From Bacillus sp. BHET2 (GTDB lineage Bacteria > Bacillota > Bacilli > Bacillales > Bacillaceae_B): DNA of 64,000 bases. The stretch spans positions 1,798,001 to 1,862,000 of the forward strand of contig NZ_VCQN01000001.1 of NCBI RefSeq assembly GCF_005938125.1. The letters are read 5' to 3'. This document shows, in pieces, positions 1 to 9,202 of this stretch (position 1 is its first letter; each line of letters begins with the position of its first letter). The position numbers and the translations under genes were made by a program. The notes under the pieces were generated by a model. That model was not told the origin of the DNA, did no database searches, and saw nothing but the letters and a program-made list of their open reading frames with translations.

Positions 1-884
1 TATTCACTCGATTGTACAAGCTCATTAATAAAAGAAATGTAGGTAGAACCTACTTCCGAATAGCCACATTGATGATAGAAAAATACATATTGAAGAAGGA
101 AGGTAACAATTAGAAGTGGCAATAGCTCTTTCTCCTCTGAAGTCAAAGTACTTAACTGATCATACCCTCTTAAGAATGACCCTATATAATTTATCGAATC
201 CTCTCTGTTCTTCTTGATCCTATCTTTGAGCATCCCAGTGAGAAAGTAACCTATGTCAGCAACACGGGGGGCCACCCGTATCCGTTCGAAGTCAATGATC
301 CCGCTCACCACCCCCTCTTTCACCATAATATTGCCTCGGTTGTAGTCACTATGAATAAGTTGATAAGGTAATTGATTATAAAGTATCGTCCATTCATCAA
401 GTCTTAATAGAATGTCTCTCGCCCACTTCCCTATTGGTGTCAAGCCAAGCTCATTCAACCATTGCCGGATATGTTGATCAATATGCCAACCTTTAATCTC
501 TTTATGACAGTGATAGTTTTTGAGCAGTCCGTGAAGGTTAGCAAGCGATGTCCCCGCATTTGTCAGGTAAGATAATGAATATTCCTGTAGTGGCTCTCCT
601 TCTATTTTTTCATAAAGGGAATAGAATTGTTGACCTTTTTTGACAAACGGCTGATGTGAGATGGTCAATAACGGAGATTCAACATTCAGTCGGTTTGCCA
701 GTAGATAAGTAGTTAGATAATACTCTTCCATCCGGTTCTCGAATGCACTATCCTCTCTCTTTTTTAAATAGTACGACTTCCCTTCACTCACCAGCTTCAC
801 AACATTCGGATGGAGCTTGAGTGTCTCGATACAAGGATGTTTAACATTCCAATTCCATAAGATATCACCAAAAGGTTGAATCAT
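1..884 (-). CDS. Aminoglycoside-phosphotransferase-family kinase (partial)
   Basis: The reading frame begins with ATG at 884, behind AAAGGAAATAAAA, and runs off the left edge of the window, so the C-terminus is missing. The visible 294 or so residues have the kinase-like fold of the APH/choline kinase family. They include a catalytic loop HSDYNRGNI (the HxDxxxxN pattern) and the metal-binding motif IIDFERIR. These proteins transfer phosphate from ATP to a small-molecule hydroxyl; the substrate cannot be told from sequence. A CotS/YtmP-like spore-associated role is possible but unproven. The gene is divergent from the aldo/keto reductase at 968. Confidence 0.8.
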   Translation of the reverse strand, partial: MIQPFGDILWNWNVKHPCIETLKLHPNVVKLVSEGKSYYLKKREDSAFENRMEEYYLTTYLLANRLNVESPLLTISHQPFVKKGQQFYSLYEKIEGEPLQEYSLSYLTNAGTSLANLHGLLKNYHCHKEIKGWHIDQHIRQWLNELGLTPIGKWARDILLRLDEWTILYNQLPYQLIHSDYNRGNIMVKEGVVSGIIDFERIRVAPRVADIGYFLTGMLKDRIKKNREDSINYIGSFLRGYDQLSTLTSEEKELLPLLIVTFLLQYVFFYHQCGYSEVGSTYISFINELVQSSE

Positions 885-967
885 TTTTATTTCCTTTCAA
901 AACGTAGTAATATACGGTTAGTATGACTATGAAAGAATGTCTACATACCATTTGAAAAGAGGTCGTA

Positions 968-1873
968 ATGATGCAGAGAATACATATGACAGAAGACTTG
1001 TCATTTTCACGAATCATACATGGATTGTGGAGACTTGCAGATTGGAATCAGTCGAAAGAAGATACGTTGTCCTTAATTCAACACAATATTGAAAACGGAA
1101 TCACAACGTTCGACCATGCGGATATTTATGGGTCGTACACGTGTGAAGCACTATTCGGTGATTCACTTGCCCTTCTTCCTTCATTGAGGGAGAAAATGGA
1201 GATTGTAACGAAATGTGGGATCGTACTTCCTTCTGACAATCGCCCTGAGCATCACTCCCATCATTACAATACGAGCAAAAAACATATTTTAACGTCGGTT
1301 GAAAACTCTCTCCAAAATTTAAAAACAGACTACATCGACCTATTACTCATCCACAGACCAGATCCTTTCATGAATGGCGAAGAAGTGGCTGAAGCCTTCA
1401 CTCAATTAAAAGAAGAAGGGAAGGTCCGTCATTTCGGAGTATCCAACTTTAAAGCTCATCAGTGGAATTTACTTCAATCTTATTTGCCTTTTCCACTAAT
1501 CACCAACCAGATCGAATTGTCAGCTTACCATTTAGAAAATTTTGAAGATGGTACATTAAATCTTTGTCAGGAAAAGCGTGTAGCGCCAATGGCCTGGTCA
1601 CCACTGGCAGGTGGGGTCATTTTCAAAGGGGAGGATGAGAAAGCGGTCCGTCTTCAACACATTTTAAAGAAAGTTCAAGAAGAAATAGGTGCAAAAGGGA
1701 TCGACCAGGTTCTGTATGCATGGCTCCTTAACCACCCGGCTAACATCATGCCGATCGTTGGTTCAGGCAAGAAGAATCGAATTCAGCATGCAATCGATTC
1801 TCAAACTCTTTCATTGAATCATGATCAATGGTTTGAGATCCTTCAAGCTTCTATGGGACATGATGTGCCCTAA
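968..1873 (+). CDS. Aldo/keto reductase, YdhF-like
   Basis: A 301-residue NAD(P)H-dependent oxidoreductase of the aldo/keto reductase superfamily, close in pattern to Escherichia coli YdhF. The catalytic tetrad is readable: Asp in FDHADIYG (about residue 50), Tyr in the same motif, Lys in TKCG (about 83) and His in LLIHRPDP (about 128). SPLAGG and a C-terminal VGSGKKNRI segment fit the nucleotide-binding part of the barrel. The start is ATG at 968 with AGAGGT upstream; a second ATG follows immediately at 971. The gene stands alone and ends in a bidirectional terminator. The natural carbonyl substrate is unknown. Confidence 0.88.
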   Translation: MMQRIHMTEDLSFSRIIHGLWRLADWNQSKEDTLSLIQHNIENGITTFDHADIYGSYTCEALFGDSLALLPSLREKMEIVTKCGIVLPSDNRPEHHSHHYNTSKKHILTSVENSLQNLKTDYIDLLLIHRPDPFMNGEEVAEAFTQLKEEGKVRHFGVSNFKAHQWNLLQSYLPFPLITNQIELSAYHLENFEDGTLNLCQEKRVAPMAWSPLAGGVIFKGEDEKAVRLQHILKKVQEEIGAKGIDQVLYAWLLNHPANIMPIVGSGKKNRIQHAIDSQTLSLNHDQWFEILQASMGHDVP

Positions 1874-1914
1874 CGAATTGTCGACCACCTGCATACGATC
1901 ATTTTCCACACAGC

Positions 1915-1954
1915 AAAAAAGACGATCCTTTATGATAAAAGGTTCGTCTTTTTT
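1915..1954. terminator. Bidirectional terminator between the aldo/keto reductase and FbpA-like genes
   Basis: An inverted repeat begins AAAAAAGACGA and ends TCGTCTTTTTT, around a short loop. An A-run and a T-run on opposite sides let it serve both converging genes. It overlaps the stop codon of the minus-strand gene at 1953. Confidence 0.8.
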
Positions 1955-2138
1955 ATTGGGCGATATCTCCGCCAACATAATATTCCAAATAAACATCCTG
2001 TAACTCATTCATCGAAAGCTCATAAAGCTGCTTTCCGAAAGATTTATATACGCCAATCCTTAATAGTTGTTGGATATAGAAGTCCTTTTTAAATTCAGGT
2101 GTCTTTTGCTGTTGTGTTTTCGTTTCTTGATGTAACAT
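1953..2138 (-). CDS. Small Fur-regulated basic protein A-like (FbpA family)
   Basis: A 61-residue protein starting at the ATG at 2138, behind GGAGGGATTGTC. This start is preferred over an upstream in-frame start at 2267 because of that binding site. The segment IQQLLRIGVYKSFGKQLYELSMNEL... resembles the FbpA family: a short helix, then IGVYK, then LYELSMNEL. In B. subtilis FbpA is a small protein of the iron-sparing response. No Fur box was found here, but a sigma-B-like promoter lies just upstream (2161-2187). The gene lies downstream of czcD on the same strand. Family assignment is moderate; function here is inferred. Confidence 0.6.
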   Translation of the reverse strand: MLHQETKTQQQKTPEFKKDFYIQQLLRIGVYKSFGKQLYELSMNELQDVYLEYYVGGDIAQ

Positions 2139-2160
2139 GACAATCCCTCCAGTTGAGGAT

Positions 2161-2187
2161 ATACCCCGTTTCAAGAGCAGACTAAAC
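2161..2187 (-). promoter_or_regulatory. Sigma-B-like promoter before the FbpA-like gene
   Basis: On the minus strand GTTTAG (2187-2182) is followed after 15 bases by GGGTAT (2166-2161). This resembles the general stress consensus GTTTAA-N12-15-GGGTAT. The predicted start would leave a leader of about 16 nt that still contains the GGAGGG site. The spacing is at the long end of the usual range. Confidence 0.4.
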
Positions 2188-2226
2188 ATGTTTTTTCGAA
2201 TTAATTTTTTCTTTATTGGTAACTGG

Positions 2227-3120
2227 TCATGTACAGAAGTGATGATGACCTTCTGTGACGCTTTCACCCTCTACTTGAATCGTTGAATGCTGAATCGCAT
2301 ATTCCCTCTCAAGAAAAGAAGACAATTGCATGAGAATCGAATCACGATTCACTCCATCCCTTACCACAACATGACAGCTCAAGGCTGTGAATTCCGAGGT
2401 GATGCACCACACATGAAGATCATGGACTTCGATCACTCCAGGCAATTGAGATAGACTGGCCTTCACTTTTTCCGGATCCACATTTTTCGGTGACCCTTCC
2501 ATTAGAATGTGAATGGAATCCTTCGCCACGTTCCAGCCGGATACGATAATAAGAACGGCTACAATGACCGATGCAATTGGATCCGCCATATTCCAATTGA
2601 AGAAATAAATCAGAACCCCTGCAATGATGGCCCCTACTGAACCGAGCATATCTCCGAGGACATGAAGGAAAGCACTGCGAACATTCAGGTTATGCTCCGT
2701 GTCCCCCCTCATTAATATCCATGCAACGATCAGGTTTACAATTAAACCGATAACAGCGATGATCATCATGCCGGGTGATACCGTTGGTGTAGCAATGAAG
2801 CGGTGGTATGCTTCCCAGAATATATAAAGAGAAACCAGAATCAAAGTGATTCCGTTTATGAAAGCCGCTAGGATCTCAAACCGCTTGTAGCCATAAGTCT
2901 TTCCTTTATTCGACGCCTTCTCCCCTATATAGAAGGCTGCCAAGCTAAGACCTAAAGCTGCTGCATCACTCAGCATATGTCCTGCATCCGAAAGAAGGGC
3001 GAGACTATTCGTCATAACCCCCCCGATCACCTCTACAATCATAAAGGTAAAGATAAAGATAAAGCTGATGAATAATGCTTTTTTATTTTGATTGTGGCCA
3101 TGACTGTGATCGTGACCCAT
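2227..3120 (-). CDS. czcD: Cation diffusion facilitator CzcD (zinc/cadmium efflux)
   Basis: A 297-residue CDF transporter that exchanges cytoplasmic Zn2+/Cd2+/Co2+ for protons. It has a His-rich N-terminus (GHDHSHGH), six hydrophobic segments, and metal-site motifs SLALLSDAGHMLSD in helix 2 and HVLGDMLGS in helix 5. The cytoplasmic C-terminal domain carries VHDLHVW. It ends with a second His cluster (EGHHHFCT). The start ATG at 3120 follows GAGGGGTATCCA. It begins 11 bp after the cadA stop and so belongs to the cadC-cadA-czcD metal operon. Confidence 0.93.
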   Translation of the reverse strand: MGHDHSHGHNQNKKALFISFIFIFTFMIVEVIGGVMTNSLALLSDAGHMLSDAAALGLSLAAFYIGEKASNKGKTYGYKRFEILAAFINGITLILVSLYIFWEAYHRFIATPTVSPGMMIIAVIGLIVNLIVAWILMRGDTEHNLNVRSAFLHVLGDMLGSVGAIIAGVLIYFFNWNMADPIASVIVAVLIIVSGWNVAKDSIHILMEGSPKNVDPEKVKASLSQLPGVIEVHDLHVWCITSEFTALSCHVVVRDGVNRDSILMQLSSFLEREYAIQHSTIQVEGESVTEGHHHFCT

Positions 3121-3130
3121 TGGATACCCC

Positions 3131-5242
3131 TCACTTTCGATCTTTGATTCTCAATAATCTAAGTCCATTCAATGTTACTATTAACGTCGCGCCCATATCG
3201 GCAAAAATCGCAATCCACAAAGTAAGCCAACCTGGAATGACAAGTAATAAAGCAAGAAGCTTGATTCCAATAGCAAATGAAATATTTTGCTTGATGATGG
3301 TAAGCGTTTTTCGACTTAGCCTAATGATATAAGGTAATTTACGCAAATCGTCGTTCATTAACGCGATGTCTGCGGTTTCTAATGCAGTATCTGTTCCAGC
3401 CCCCCCCATAGCAATTCCGACAGTCGAAGCTGCAAGAGCAGGTGCATCATTGATTCCGTCTCCAACCATGGCGACTTTTCCGAATGAATGCATATACCGC
3501 TTGACAAAGTCCAGTTTTGCCTGTGGGAGCAATCCTGCCTTGATTTCTTTGACCCCGATCCTGTTTCCGATCGATCTGGCAGTTTTTTCATGATCTCCTG
3601 TAAGCATCATGGTTTGTTCAATCCCCATCTGATGAAGCTCTTGAATGATTTCACTGCTCGTATCCCTTACTTCATCGGCAACTCCTACAATGGCTAGTGG
3701 AGTATCCAGCACGCCAAATACCATGACGGTCTTCCCTTCATCTTGAAGCTTTTGCATTTCGGAAGAAGGGGCATCGGCAAACAGTTTTTCAGATCCAAGG
3801 AAATATTCCATCCCGTCAATAATGCCACTGATTCCTTTACCCGTATGAGATCGAAACTCAAACACATCACAACTCTTGTAGTCCAGTTCCATTTCCTCCG
3901 CTTTCTTAAGAAATGCGTGTGCAAGAGGATGTTGGGAGTGATATTCAAGTGCTGACATCTTCTTCATCAGTTCTTTTTCTTCCATCTCACCTAGAATGAT
4001 CACATTTGTTACTTCCGGTTCCCCTTTTGTCAGTGTACCTGTTTTATCAAAGGCAACCGCCTTCAATCGGCCTAATTCCTCTAAATACACGCCACCTTTA
4101 ATGAGAATACCATTTTTGGCTGCATTTCCAATTGCCGTCACAATCGCGACAGGAGTAGAAATAACCAAGGCACACGGGCAGCCTACCACAAGTACAGATA
4201 AACCCTGATACACCCAGATTGACCAATCCGCGCCGAATAATAAAGGTGGAACAATAGCTACAAGCAATGCAATGGCCATGATAACTGGCGTATAATACTT
4301 AGCAAATACATCCACAAATGCTTGGGAAGGGGCCCTTTCCCCCTGAGCTTCCTCGACTAAATGAATGATCTTGGCGAGGGTTGTATCTTCTATACGCTTT
4401 GTTACCTGTACTTTTAAGAACCCTTCCTCGTTTAACGTACCCGCAAACACGGTTTCGCCCTGGAATTTCTCCACTGGAACAGACTCACCTGTAATCGCAG
4501 CCTGGTTGACGTTTGAAGACCCCTCGAGAATGGTCCCGTCCATTGCAATTTTTTGGCCAGGCTTTACCAACATGATGTCTCCGATTTCTATATCCTCTGC
4601 ACCTACAACCACCTCTGATCCATTTCGGATGATAAGTGCCTGTGGAGGTGCAATATCCATGAGGGAACGAATCGATTCCCTTGCCTTATCCATTGAGTAG
4701 GCTTCCAGCACTTCACTGATAGCAAAGAGAAGCACTACAATCGCTCCTTCTCCCCATTCTCCGATAATCGCTGCCCCAATAATCGCTATAGTCATTAAGG
4801 TCCTCATATCGAACTCGAATTTGAGCAGGTTCTTGAATCCCGTTTCAAATAATCGATACCCACCAACTACAATTGCCGCAGCGAATGAAAAGGTTGATAG
4901 GAATTGACTATGCCCCACTCCGGTAAAGGGAAGAGAATAAGCAATCAGGATAAATAATATGGAGGCGAGTAAATGTTTATATCTTCTATAGAAGGGTTCT
5001 TTTTCTTTTTCGAACTTTCTCATTCCGTCTTCTGATAATCGTAGACCTTCAAACGCCCCTGCTTTTTCCACCGATTCCTTTGAAGTTTCTCCGTATACGG
5101 TAATCTTTGCGGCTCCAAAATTCACCTTGGCATCTACCACTCCTTCAAGATGCTGAACGTTCTTTTCGAACTTTGCCGCGCATCCTGCACATGTGAATCC
5201 TTCTACTCTGTATGTTTGTTTATGGGCAGGTTTACCGGTCAC
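3131..5242 (-). CDS. cadA: Heavy-metal P1B-type ATPase CadA
   Basis: A cadmium/zinc-exporting ATPase of about 703 residues. In order: an N-terminal heavy-metal-associated domain with metal ligands GFTCAGC (about residues 15-21), transmembrane helices, the actuator motif TGES, the channel motif CPC in VVGCPCALV, the phosphorylation site DKTGT, the HP motif (SQHPLA) and the hinge [14 protein letters not shown] at 5242 behind GGAGGTGGAGGAAC is the likely start. It overlaps the cadC stop by 11 bp, implying translational coupling. An in-frame ATG at 5281 lies deep inside cadC and lacks a good site. Cadmium/zinc specificity is inferred from CPC and the cadC neighbour. Confidence 0.93.
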   Translation of the reverse strand: MTGKPAHKQTYRVEGFTCAGCAAKFEKNVQHLEGVVDAKVNFGAAKITVYGETSKESVEKAGAFEGLRLSEDGMRKFEKEKEPFYRRYKHLLASILFILIAYSLPFTGVGHSQFLSTFSFAAAIVVGGYRLFETGFKNLLKFEFDMRTLMTIAIIGAAIIGEWGEGAIVVLLFAISEVLEAYSMDKARESIRSLMDIAPPQALIIRNGSEVVVGAEDIEIGDIMLVKPGQKIAMDGTILEGSSNVNQAAITGESVPVEKFQGETVFAGTLNEEGFLKVQVTKRIEDTTLAKIIHLVEEAQGERAPSQAFVDVFAKYYTPVIMAIALLVAIVPPLLFGADWSIWVYQGLSVLVVGCPCALVISTPVAIVTAIGNAAKNGILIKGGVYLEELGRLKAVAFDKTGTLTKGEPEVTNVIILGEMEEKELMKKMSALEYHSQHPLAHAFLKKAEEMELDYKSCDVFEFRSHTGKGISGIIDGMEYFLGSEKLFADAPSSEMQKLQDEGKTVMVFGVLDTPLAIVGVADEVRDTSSEIIQELHQMGIEQTMMLTGDHEKTARSIGNRIGVKEIKAGLLPQAKLDFVKRYMHSFGKVAMVGDGINDAPALAASTVGIAMGGAGTDTALETADIALMNDDLRKLPYIIRLSRKTLTIIKQNISFAIGIKLLALLLVIPGWLTLWIAIFADMGATLIVTLNGLRLLRIKDRK

Positions 5243-5603
5243 GTTCCTCCACCTCCATTTGATGTGTGATAGCAATTTCAATTAACTGTTTTACATGATG
5301 ATCATCTAAAGAGTAATAAACGAGTTTGCCTTTTTTTCTGAATTTAGCTAATCCTTGTTTTTTTAATAAACGTAAATGATGTGATGCCGTTGCAGTGGAA
5401 GAACCCACGATATTCGCCACATCGCATACACAAAGTTCGTCTTCGACCGTAAGTGCATAGGCAATCTTCATCCTGGTATGATCTGATAGTGCTTTGAAGA
5501 TTTCAGCTACTTTAAACGTATTTTGTGTTAAAAGGTCTGTTTTTAAGCGATTGACCTTTTCACCTTCTACACATACCACTTCACATACTTCTGTCTCTTT
5601 CAT
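5232..5603 (-). CDS. cadC: ArsR-family metal-responsive repressor CadC
   Basis: A 123-residue winged-helix repressor closely patterned on Staphylococcus aureus CadC. It has an N-terminal cysteine (ETEVCEVVC), the [10 protein letters not shown] helix with two Cys metal ligands, the recognition segment [15 protein letters not shown], and the C-terminal zinc-site pattern [15 protein letters not shown]. Cd, Pb or Zn binding would release DNA. The ATG at 5603 with GGAGAGGTGTACGG upstream is chosen over an ORF start at 5696, because the region between holds an operator. It is first in the cadC-cadA-czcD operon and probably autoregulated by the dyads at 5622-5641 and 5661-5700. Confidence 0.93.
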   Translation of the reverse strand: MKETEVCEVVCVEGEKVNRLKTDLLTQNTFKVAEIFKALSDHTRMKIAYALTVEDELCVCDVANIVGSSTATASHHLRLLKKQGLAKFRKKGKLVYYSLDDHHVKQLIEIAITHQMEVEERDR

Positions 5604-5621
5604 TCCGTACACCTCTCCAAC

Positions 5622-5641
5622 ATTCAAATATCCTTTTGAAT
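5622..5641. promoter_or_regulatory. CadC operator-like dyad 1
   Basis: ATTCAAA (5622-5628) and TTTGAAT (5635-5641) form a perfect inverted repeat around a 6-bp centre, about 20 bp upstream of the cadC start. This is the half-site type (TCAAA/TTTGA) known from cad operators. Confidence 0.55.
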
Positions 5642-5660
5642 ATAGTATAGAAGAAAGCAT

Positions 5661-5700
5661 AAAAATGTTCAAACATTCTTTTGAATGTTTGAACATTTTT
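5661..5700. promoter_or_regulatory. Perfect 18-bp inverted repeat upstream of cadC
   Basis: The left arm 5661-5678 (AAAAATGTTCAAACATTC) and right arm 5683-5700 are exact reverse complements around TTTT. Each arm contains TTCAAA- or TTTGAA-type half-sites like dyad 1, so it is probably a second ArsR-family operator. It could also act as a hairpin in a longer leader. Confidence 0.5.
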
Positions 5701-5746
5701 GCTCGATGCAGATAATGTACTGCTTGGATTTTCCCTGATAAAACAA

Positions 5747-5776
5747 AGTGAGCCCTGGAATATTCCAGGGCTCACT
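5747..5776 (-). terminator. Terminator of the 109-residue membrane protein gene
   Basis: A perfect 30-bp palindrome (arm AGTGAGCCCTGGAAT). On the minus strand it is followed by TTTGTTTTAT, just after the stop codon at 5788. Confidence 0.75.
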
Positions 5777-5787
5777 ATACGCACTTA

Positions 5788-6117
5788 TTAATTTTGCTGA
5801 AGTTTTTTCCGATCACGTTTCATAAAGAAATCAAGGGTAACCCAGAAAACAACGGATGAAACCGCAAAAATCGCAATGGTGAAGTAAATGTCTTCTGTTT
5901 TCCAACCTAATCGTGGAATAAGCAGGCCAAGTCCTCCTGATACTATATAGTAACCACCGATTAATTGCAGGTATGTTCGTCCTGATCGGGACTGAATATT
6001 TTCCAGATAGCCTTTCCCTGCTTTGCCGAAAAATATGGCGAGTCCTCTTAACATGACATAAACCGAAAAGGCAATGATGAGGGCTACAACAAACTCTTGA
6101 TTGAATACGTCTGCCAT
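5788..6117 (-). CDS. Small membrane protein of unknown function
   Basis: A 109-residue protein, not recognised. Three or four hydrophobic segments are visible: residues about 8-25, 48-65 and 78-98. A basic tail (MKRDRKKLQQN) suggests a cytoplasmic C-terminus. The ATG at 6117 lies behind GGAGGACGATT; the longer frame from 6135 would place that binding site inside the coding sequence. It is a single-gene unit between the cad operon and the CNNM transporter and has its own terminator. No motif allows a functional call. Confidence 0.75.
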   Translation of the reverse strand: MADVFNQEFVVALIIAFSVYVMLRGLAIFFGKAGKGYLENIQSRSGRTYLQLIGGYYIVSGGLGLLIPRLGWKTEDIYFTIAIFAVSSVVFWVTLDFFMKRDRKKLQQN

Positions 6118-6371
6118 AATCGTCCTCCTTTCCAACTATTCACTTTTCGAATCCTAAATGATTGTATTGTTCTTGCATATTCTCTATGATGAAACCATAC
6201 TCATCATTTTGATAAATCGTTATATTTTAGAATAAACGAATGGAGATCACTTTGCAATTACACTTGGAACATTTGCGAATGGATAAGAATGTGATAGGTT
6301 TAAAAGGATGATTTAACGTGTATTCTGCTTTTATTTGTTAGGATAAATCCACATTATAATACAGGAGGTGT

Positions 6372-7745
6372 TTGAGGCATAAGAAAGGGGCCAAGTCCCG
6401 TTCTATTCGCTTCAGCTTATTGGACATTTTACTTAATTTATTTCTAGTTACTCTTTTAATTGCACTGACTGCGTTCTTCGTGGCTTCCGAGTTTGCCATC
6501 GTCAAGGTGAGAAGTTCACGGATCGATCAGTTGGTTTCTGAAGGAAATCAAACGGCGATAGCAGCGAAAAAGGTTATATTCCATTTGGACGAATATTTAT
6601 CAGCCTGTCAGTTAGGGATCACCGTCACTGCCCTTGGACTTGGTTGGTTAGGTGAACCGACCATTGAAACACTTCTTCATCCTTTATTTGAACGAATCGA
6701 CTTAAGTGCTTCGATCACGAGTGTTATTTCATTCGGTCTGGCTTTTTCTGTCATTACCTTTTTGCATGTGGTAATTGGGGAATTAGCGCCGAAAACCTTT
6801 GCCATCCAGAAGGCAGAAAAGATTACTTTATTATTTGCACGTCCACTGATATGGTTTTACAGAATCGCCTATCCTTTCATATGGACTTTAAATAGCTCTG
6901 CTCGATTATTTACAAGTATGTTCGGTTTAAAACCAGCTTCAGAGCACGAAATCGCCCACTCTGAAGAAGAGCTGAGAATCATTCTTTCTGACAGCTACAA
7001 AAGTGGGGAAATCAACTCCTCGGAATTCAAATTTGTCAATAAAATATTCGAATTCGACGAACGAATTGCTAAGGAAATCATGGTACCCAGAACGAATATC
7101 GTCACACTATCGGCAGGATCGACTATTGAGGAAGTCCTTAACGTCATTCAAGAAGAACGGTATACACGTTACCCTGTTGTGGACGGAGATAAAGACAATG
7201 TTCTCGGTGTAGTGAATGTAAAGGAATTACTGACAACCCTTGTGACTCAAAATGACGATCACAAAGACGTGACTCCCTTTATCAAGCCCGTTATTCGTGT
7301 CATTGAAACCATCCCGATTAAAGCGCTGCTCCTCAAGCTTCAAAAAGAACGGTCGCCTATGGCGGTTCTGCTGGATGAATATGGTGGTACTGCAGGGCTT
7401 GTGACACTGGAGGACATCATCGAAGAGATCGTCGGAGAGATTCAAGATGAATTTGATATCGATGAAATCCCTGAAGTGCAACAGGTGAAGGAAGATCATT
7501 ATATCTTTGACGCTGTGATGCTAATTGAAGATGTGAATGACCTCCTTGGTATTTCGATTGAAGAAGAGGAAGTTGACACAATCGGTGGCTGGTTCCTTAC
7601 CCAGAAATATGAAGTAAAGCCCGAAGATAAGATCGAAGAACAAGGCTATTGTTTTAAAGTAAAGGAAATCGATGGTCATCATATTCAATATCTCGAAGTC
7701 ACCAAAATGGAAAAAACAGAAAATAAAAAGAACGAGTCTGATTAA
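6372..7745 (+). CDS. CNNM/CorC-family transporter with CBS pair
   Basis: About 457 residues in the YhdP/YrkA family, often called hemolysin C. An N-terminal CNNM membrane domain has about four helices, with signatures [14 protein letters not shown] and [14 protein letters not shown]. Two CBS repeats follow (PRTNIVTL... and ...[15 protein letters not shown]). A C-terminal CorC/HlyC domain ends with the VDTIGGW motif. Family members act in magnesium export or homeostasis; the substrate here is inferred. The annotated TTG at 6372 lies only 3 bases after AGGAGG, so the true start is uncertain; another in-frame TTG occurs at 6420. Confidence 0.85.
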   Translation: MRHKKGAKSRSIRFSLLDILLNLFLVTLLIALTAFFVASEFAIVKVRSSRIDQLVSEGNQTAIAAKKVIFHLDEYLSACQLGITVTALGLGWLGEPTIETLLHPLFERIDLSASITSVISFGLAFSVITFLHVVIGELAPKTFAIQKAEKITLLFARPLIWFYRIAYPFIWTLNSSARLFTSMFGLKPASEHEIAHSEEELRIILSDSYKSGEINSSEFKFVNKIFEFDERIAKEIMVPRTNIVTLSAGSTIEEVLNVIQEERYTRYPVVDGDKDNVLGVVNVKELLTTLVTQNDDHKDVTPFIKPVIRVIETIPIKALLLKLQKERSPMAVLLDEYGGTAGLVTLEDIIEEIVGEIQDEFDIDEIPEVQQVKEDHYIFDAVMLIEDVNDLLGISIEEEEVDTIGGWFLTQKYEVKPEDKIEEQGYCFKVKEIDGHHIQYLEVTKMEKTENKKNESD

Positions 7746-7760
7746 TGACTCGTTCTTTTT
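7725..7760 (+). terminator. Terminator after the CNNM transporter gene
   Basis: A stem AAAAAGAACGAGTC with its exact complement GACTCGTTCTTTTT surrounds an 8-nt loop. It spans the stop codon and ends in a T-run. Confidence 0.85.
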
Positions 7761-7897
7761 ATTTGGTTCTTTTCGTAACCGATTTAAACCTTCCTAAAGA
7801 AAATATACCTAAATCCTAAAGTCCAAATCTATTTCCACATAGAATAAATCCTTTCATTAATGGAAACATAACTACAAACATTTTTGAGAGGTGAATT

Positions 7898-9184
7898 ATG
7901 ACTAGCATCATCGTTGGATTAATCCTACTTATGGTTTTAGCATATCTAGGCTGGTCAATCATCTGGATCGCTCCGTTAGTTGCCGGTTTAGTTGCACTAA
8001 TGAGTGGTCTCGACCTTCTGCCAGCCTATACAGAAACATATATGACCGGTTTCGTGGATTTTGCGAAAGAATGGTTCCCTGTATTCCTTTTTGGAGCCAT
8101 CTTCGGAAAGCTGATGGAGGATGTCGGGGCAGCTCAATCCGTCGCATACAAAATCACCAACATTATCGGGAAGGACAGGGCGATACTAGGTGTCCTTATT
8201 GCGGCGGCGGTTTTAACGTATGGTGGCGTCAGTTTATTCGTGGTGGTATTTGCGATTTATCCTCTGGCGATTGCCATGTTCCGTGAAGCGGATATTACGA
8301 GAAAGCTATTGCCGCCTACATTTGTATTAGGTGCTTTCACCTTTACGATGACAGCCATCCCAGGTACACCGCAGATCCAGAACCTGATTCCCATCGATTA
8401 TTTCAAAACATCACCTACTGCTGCTCCGATCATCGGGATTGTCGGTGGATTAATCATGGCGGTCGGTGGGTACTTTTACTTAAGATGGCGGCAAAAGCAA
8501 TTTACAAGTAAAGGAGATACTTTCACCGAGCCTAAAGGCGGAAATGATGTGAAGGAGATTAATGAATCAGAGTTGCCAAACTTTTATTTATCATTCCTTC
8601 CACTCGTCATAGTCGTCGTGACACTGAACGTTTTCAAGTGGAATATCCTGACTTCATTACTTGTAGGAATACTTTCTATTTTAATTATTAATTTCAGGCA
8701 TTATAAGAAGTTCATTCCCGCTGTCAATGGTGGGGCCAAGGGGTCCGTTATGGCCGTTATCAATACGAGTGCGGCAGTTGGTTTCGGTGCTGTCGTCACG
8801 TCTGCACCTGGTTTTAAGACGTTGACAAAACTGATACTTGGAATCAAAGGGAACCCTGTGATTTCTGAAGCAATCGCTGTTCAAACACTAGCAGCCATCA
8901 CCGGTTCTGCTTCTGGAGGAATGGGAATTGCCCTGGAGGCTTTGGGGGATAAATACTATGAACTGTCTCAAACAAGCGGGATCAGTGCAGAAGCATTCCA
9001 TAGAATTGCTTCCATCTCATCCGGTGCATCGATTCTGCCCCATAACGGAGCCCTCCTGACCTTATTTGCCGTAACAGGACTCACCCACAAGGATTCGTAT
9101 TTAGACGTAGCCGTTGTCGGTCTCTTAATTCCGACGATTGCAGAAATTGTTTCGATTATCCTTGCCAATATGGGAATTTATTAA
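7898..9184 (+). CDS. GntP-family permease (3-hydroxybutyrate type, YxjC-like)
   Basis: A 428-residue polytopic membrane protein of the gluconate/GntP family, with about 12 hydrophobic segments and conserved TYGGVSLFVVVFAIYP and ITGSASGGMGIALEAL regions. It is followed 18 bp later by a 3-hydroxybutyrate dehydrogenase gene. That pairing matches B. subtilis yxjC with yxjF, so uptake of D-3-hydroxybutyrate is the likely role. The scoA/scoB CoA-transferase genes found between those two in B. subtilis are absent. The ATG at 7898 has AGAGGTGAATT in front. Confidence 0.85.
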   Translation: MTSIIVGLILLMVLAYLGWSIIWIAPLVAGLVALMSGLDLLPAYTETYMTGFVDFAKEWFPVFLFGAIFGKLMEDVGAAQSVAYKITNIIGKDRAILGVLIAAAVLTYGGVSLFVVVFAIYPLAIAMFREADITRKLLPPTFVLGAFTFTMTAIPGTPQIQNLIPIDYFKTSPTAAPIIGIVGGLIMAVGGYFYLRWRQKQFTSKGDTFTEPKGGNDVKEINESELPNFYLSFLPLVIVVVTLNVFKWNILTSLLVGILSILIINFRHYKKFIPAVNGGAKGSVMAVINTSAAVGFGAVVTSAPGFKTLTKLILGIKGNPVISEAIAVQTLAAITGSASGGMGIALEALGDKYYELSQTSGISAEAFHRIASISSGASILPHNGALLTLFAVTGLTHKDSYLDVAVVGLLIPTIAEIVSIILANMGIY

Positions 9185-9202
9185 TATGAGGAGGAAATGA
9201 AA

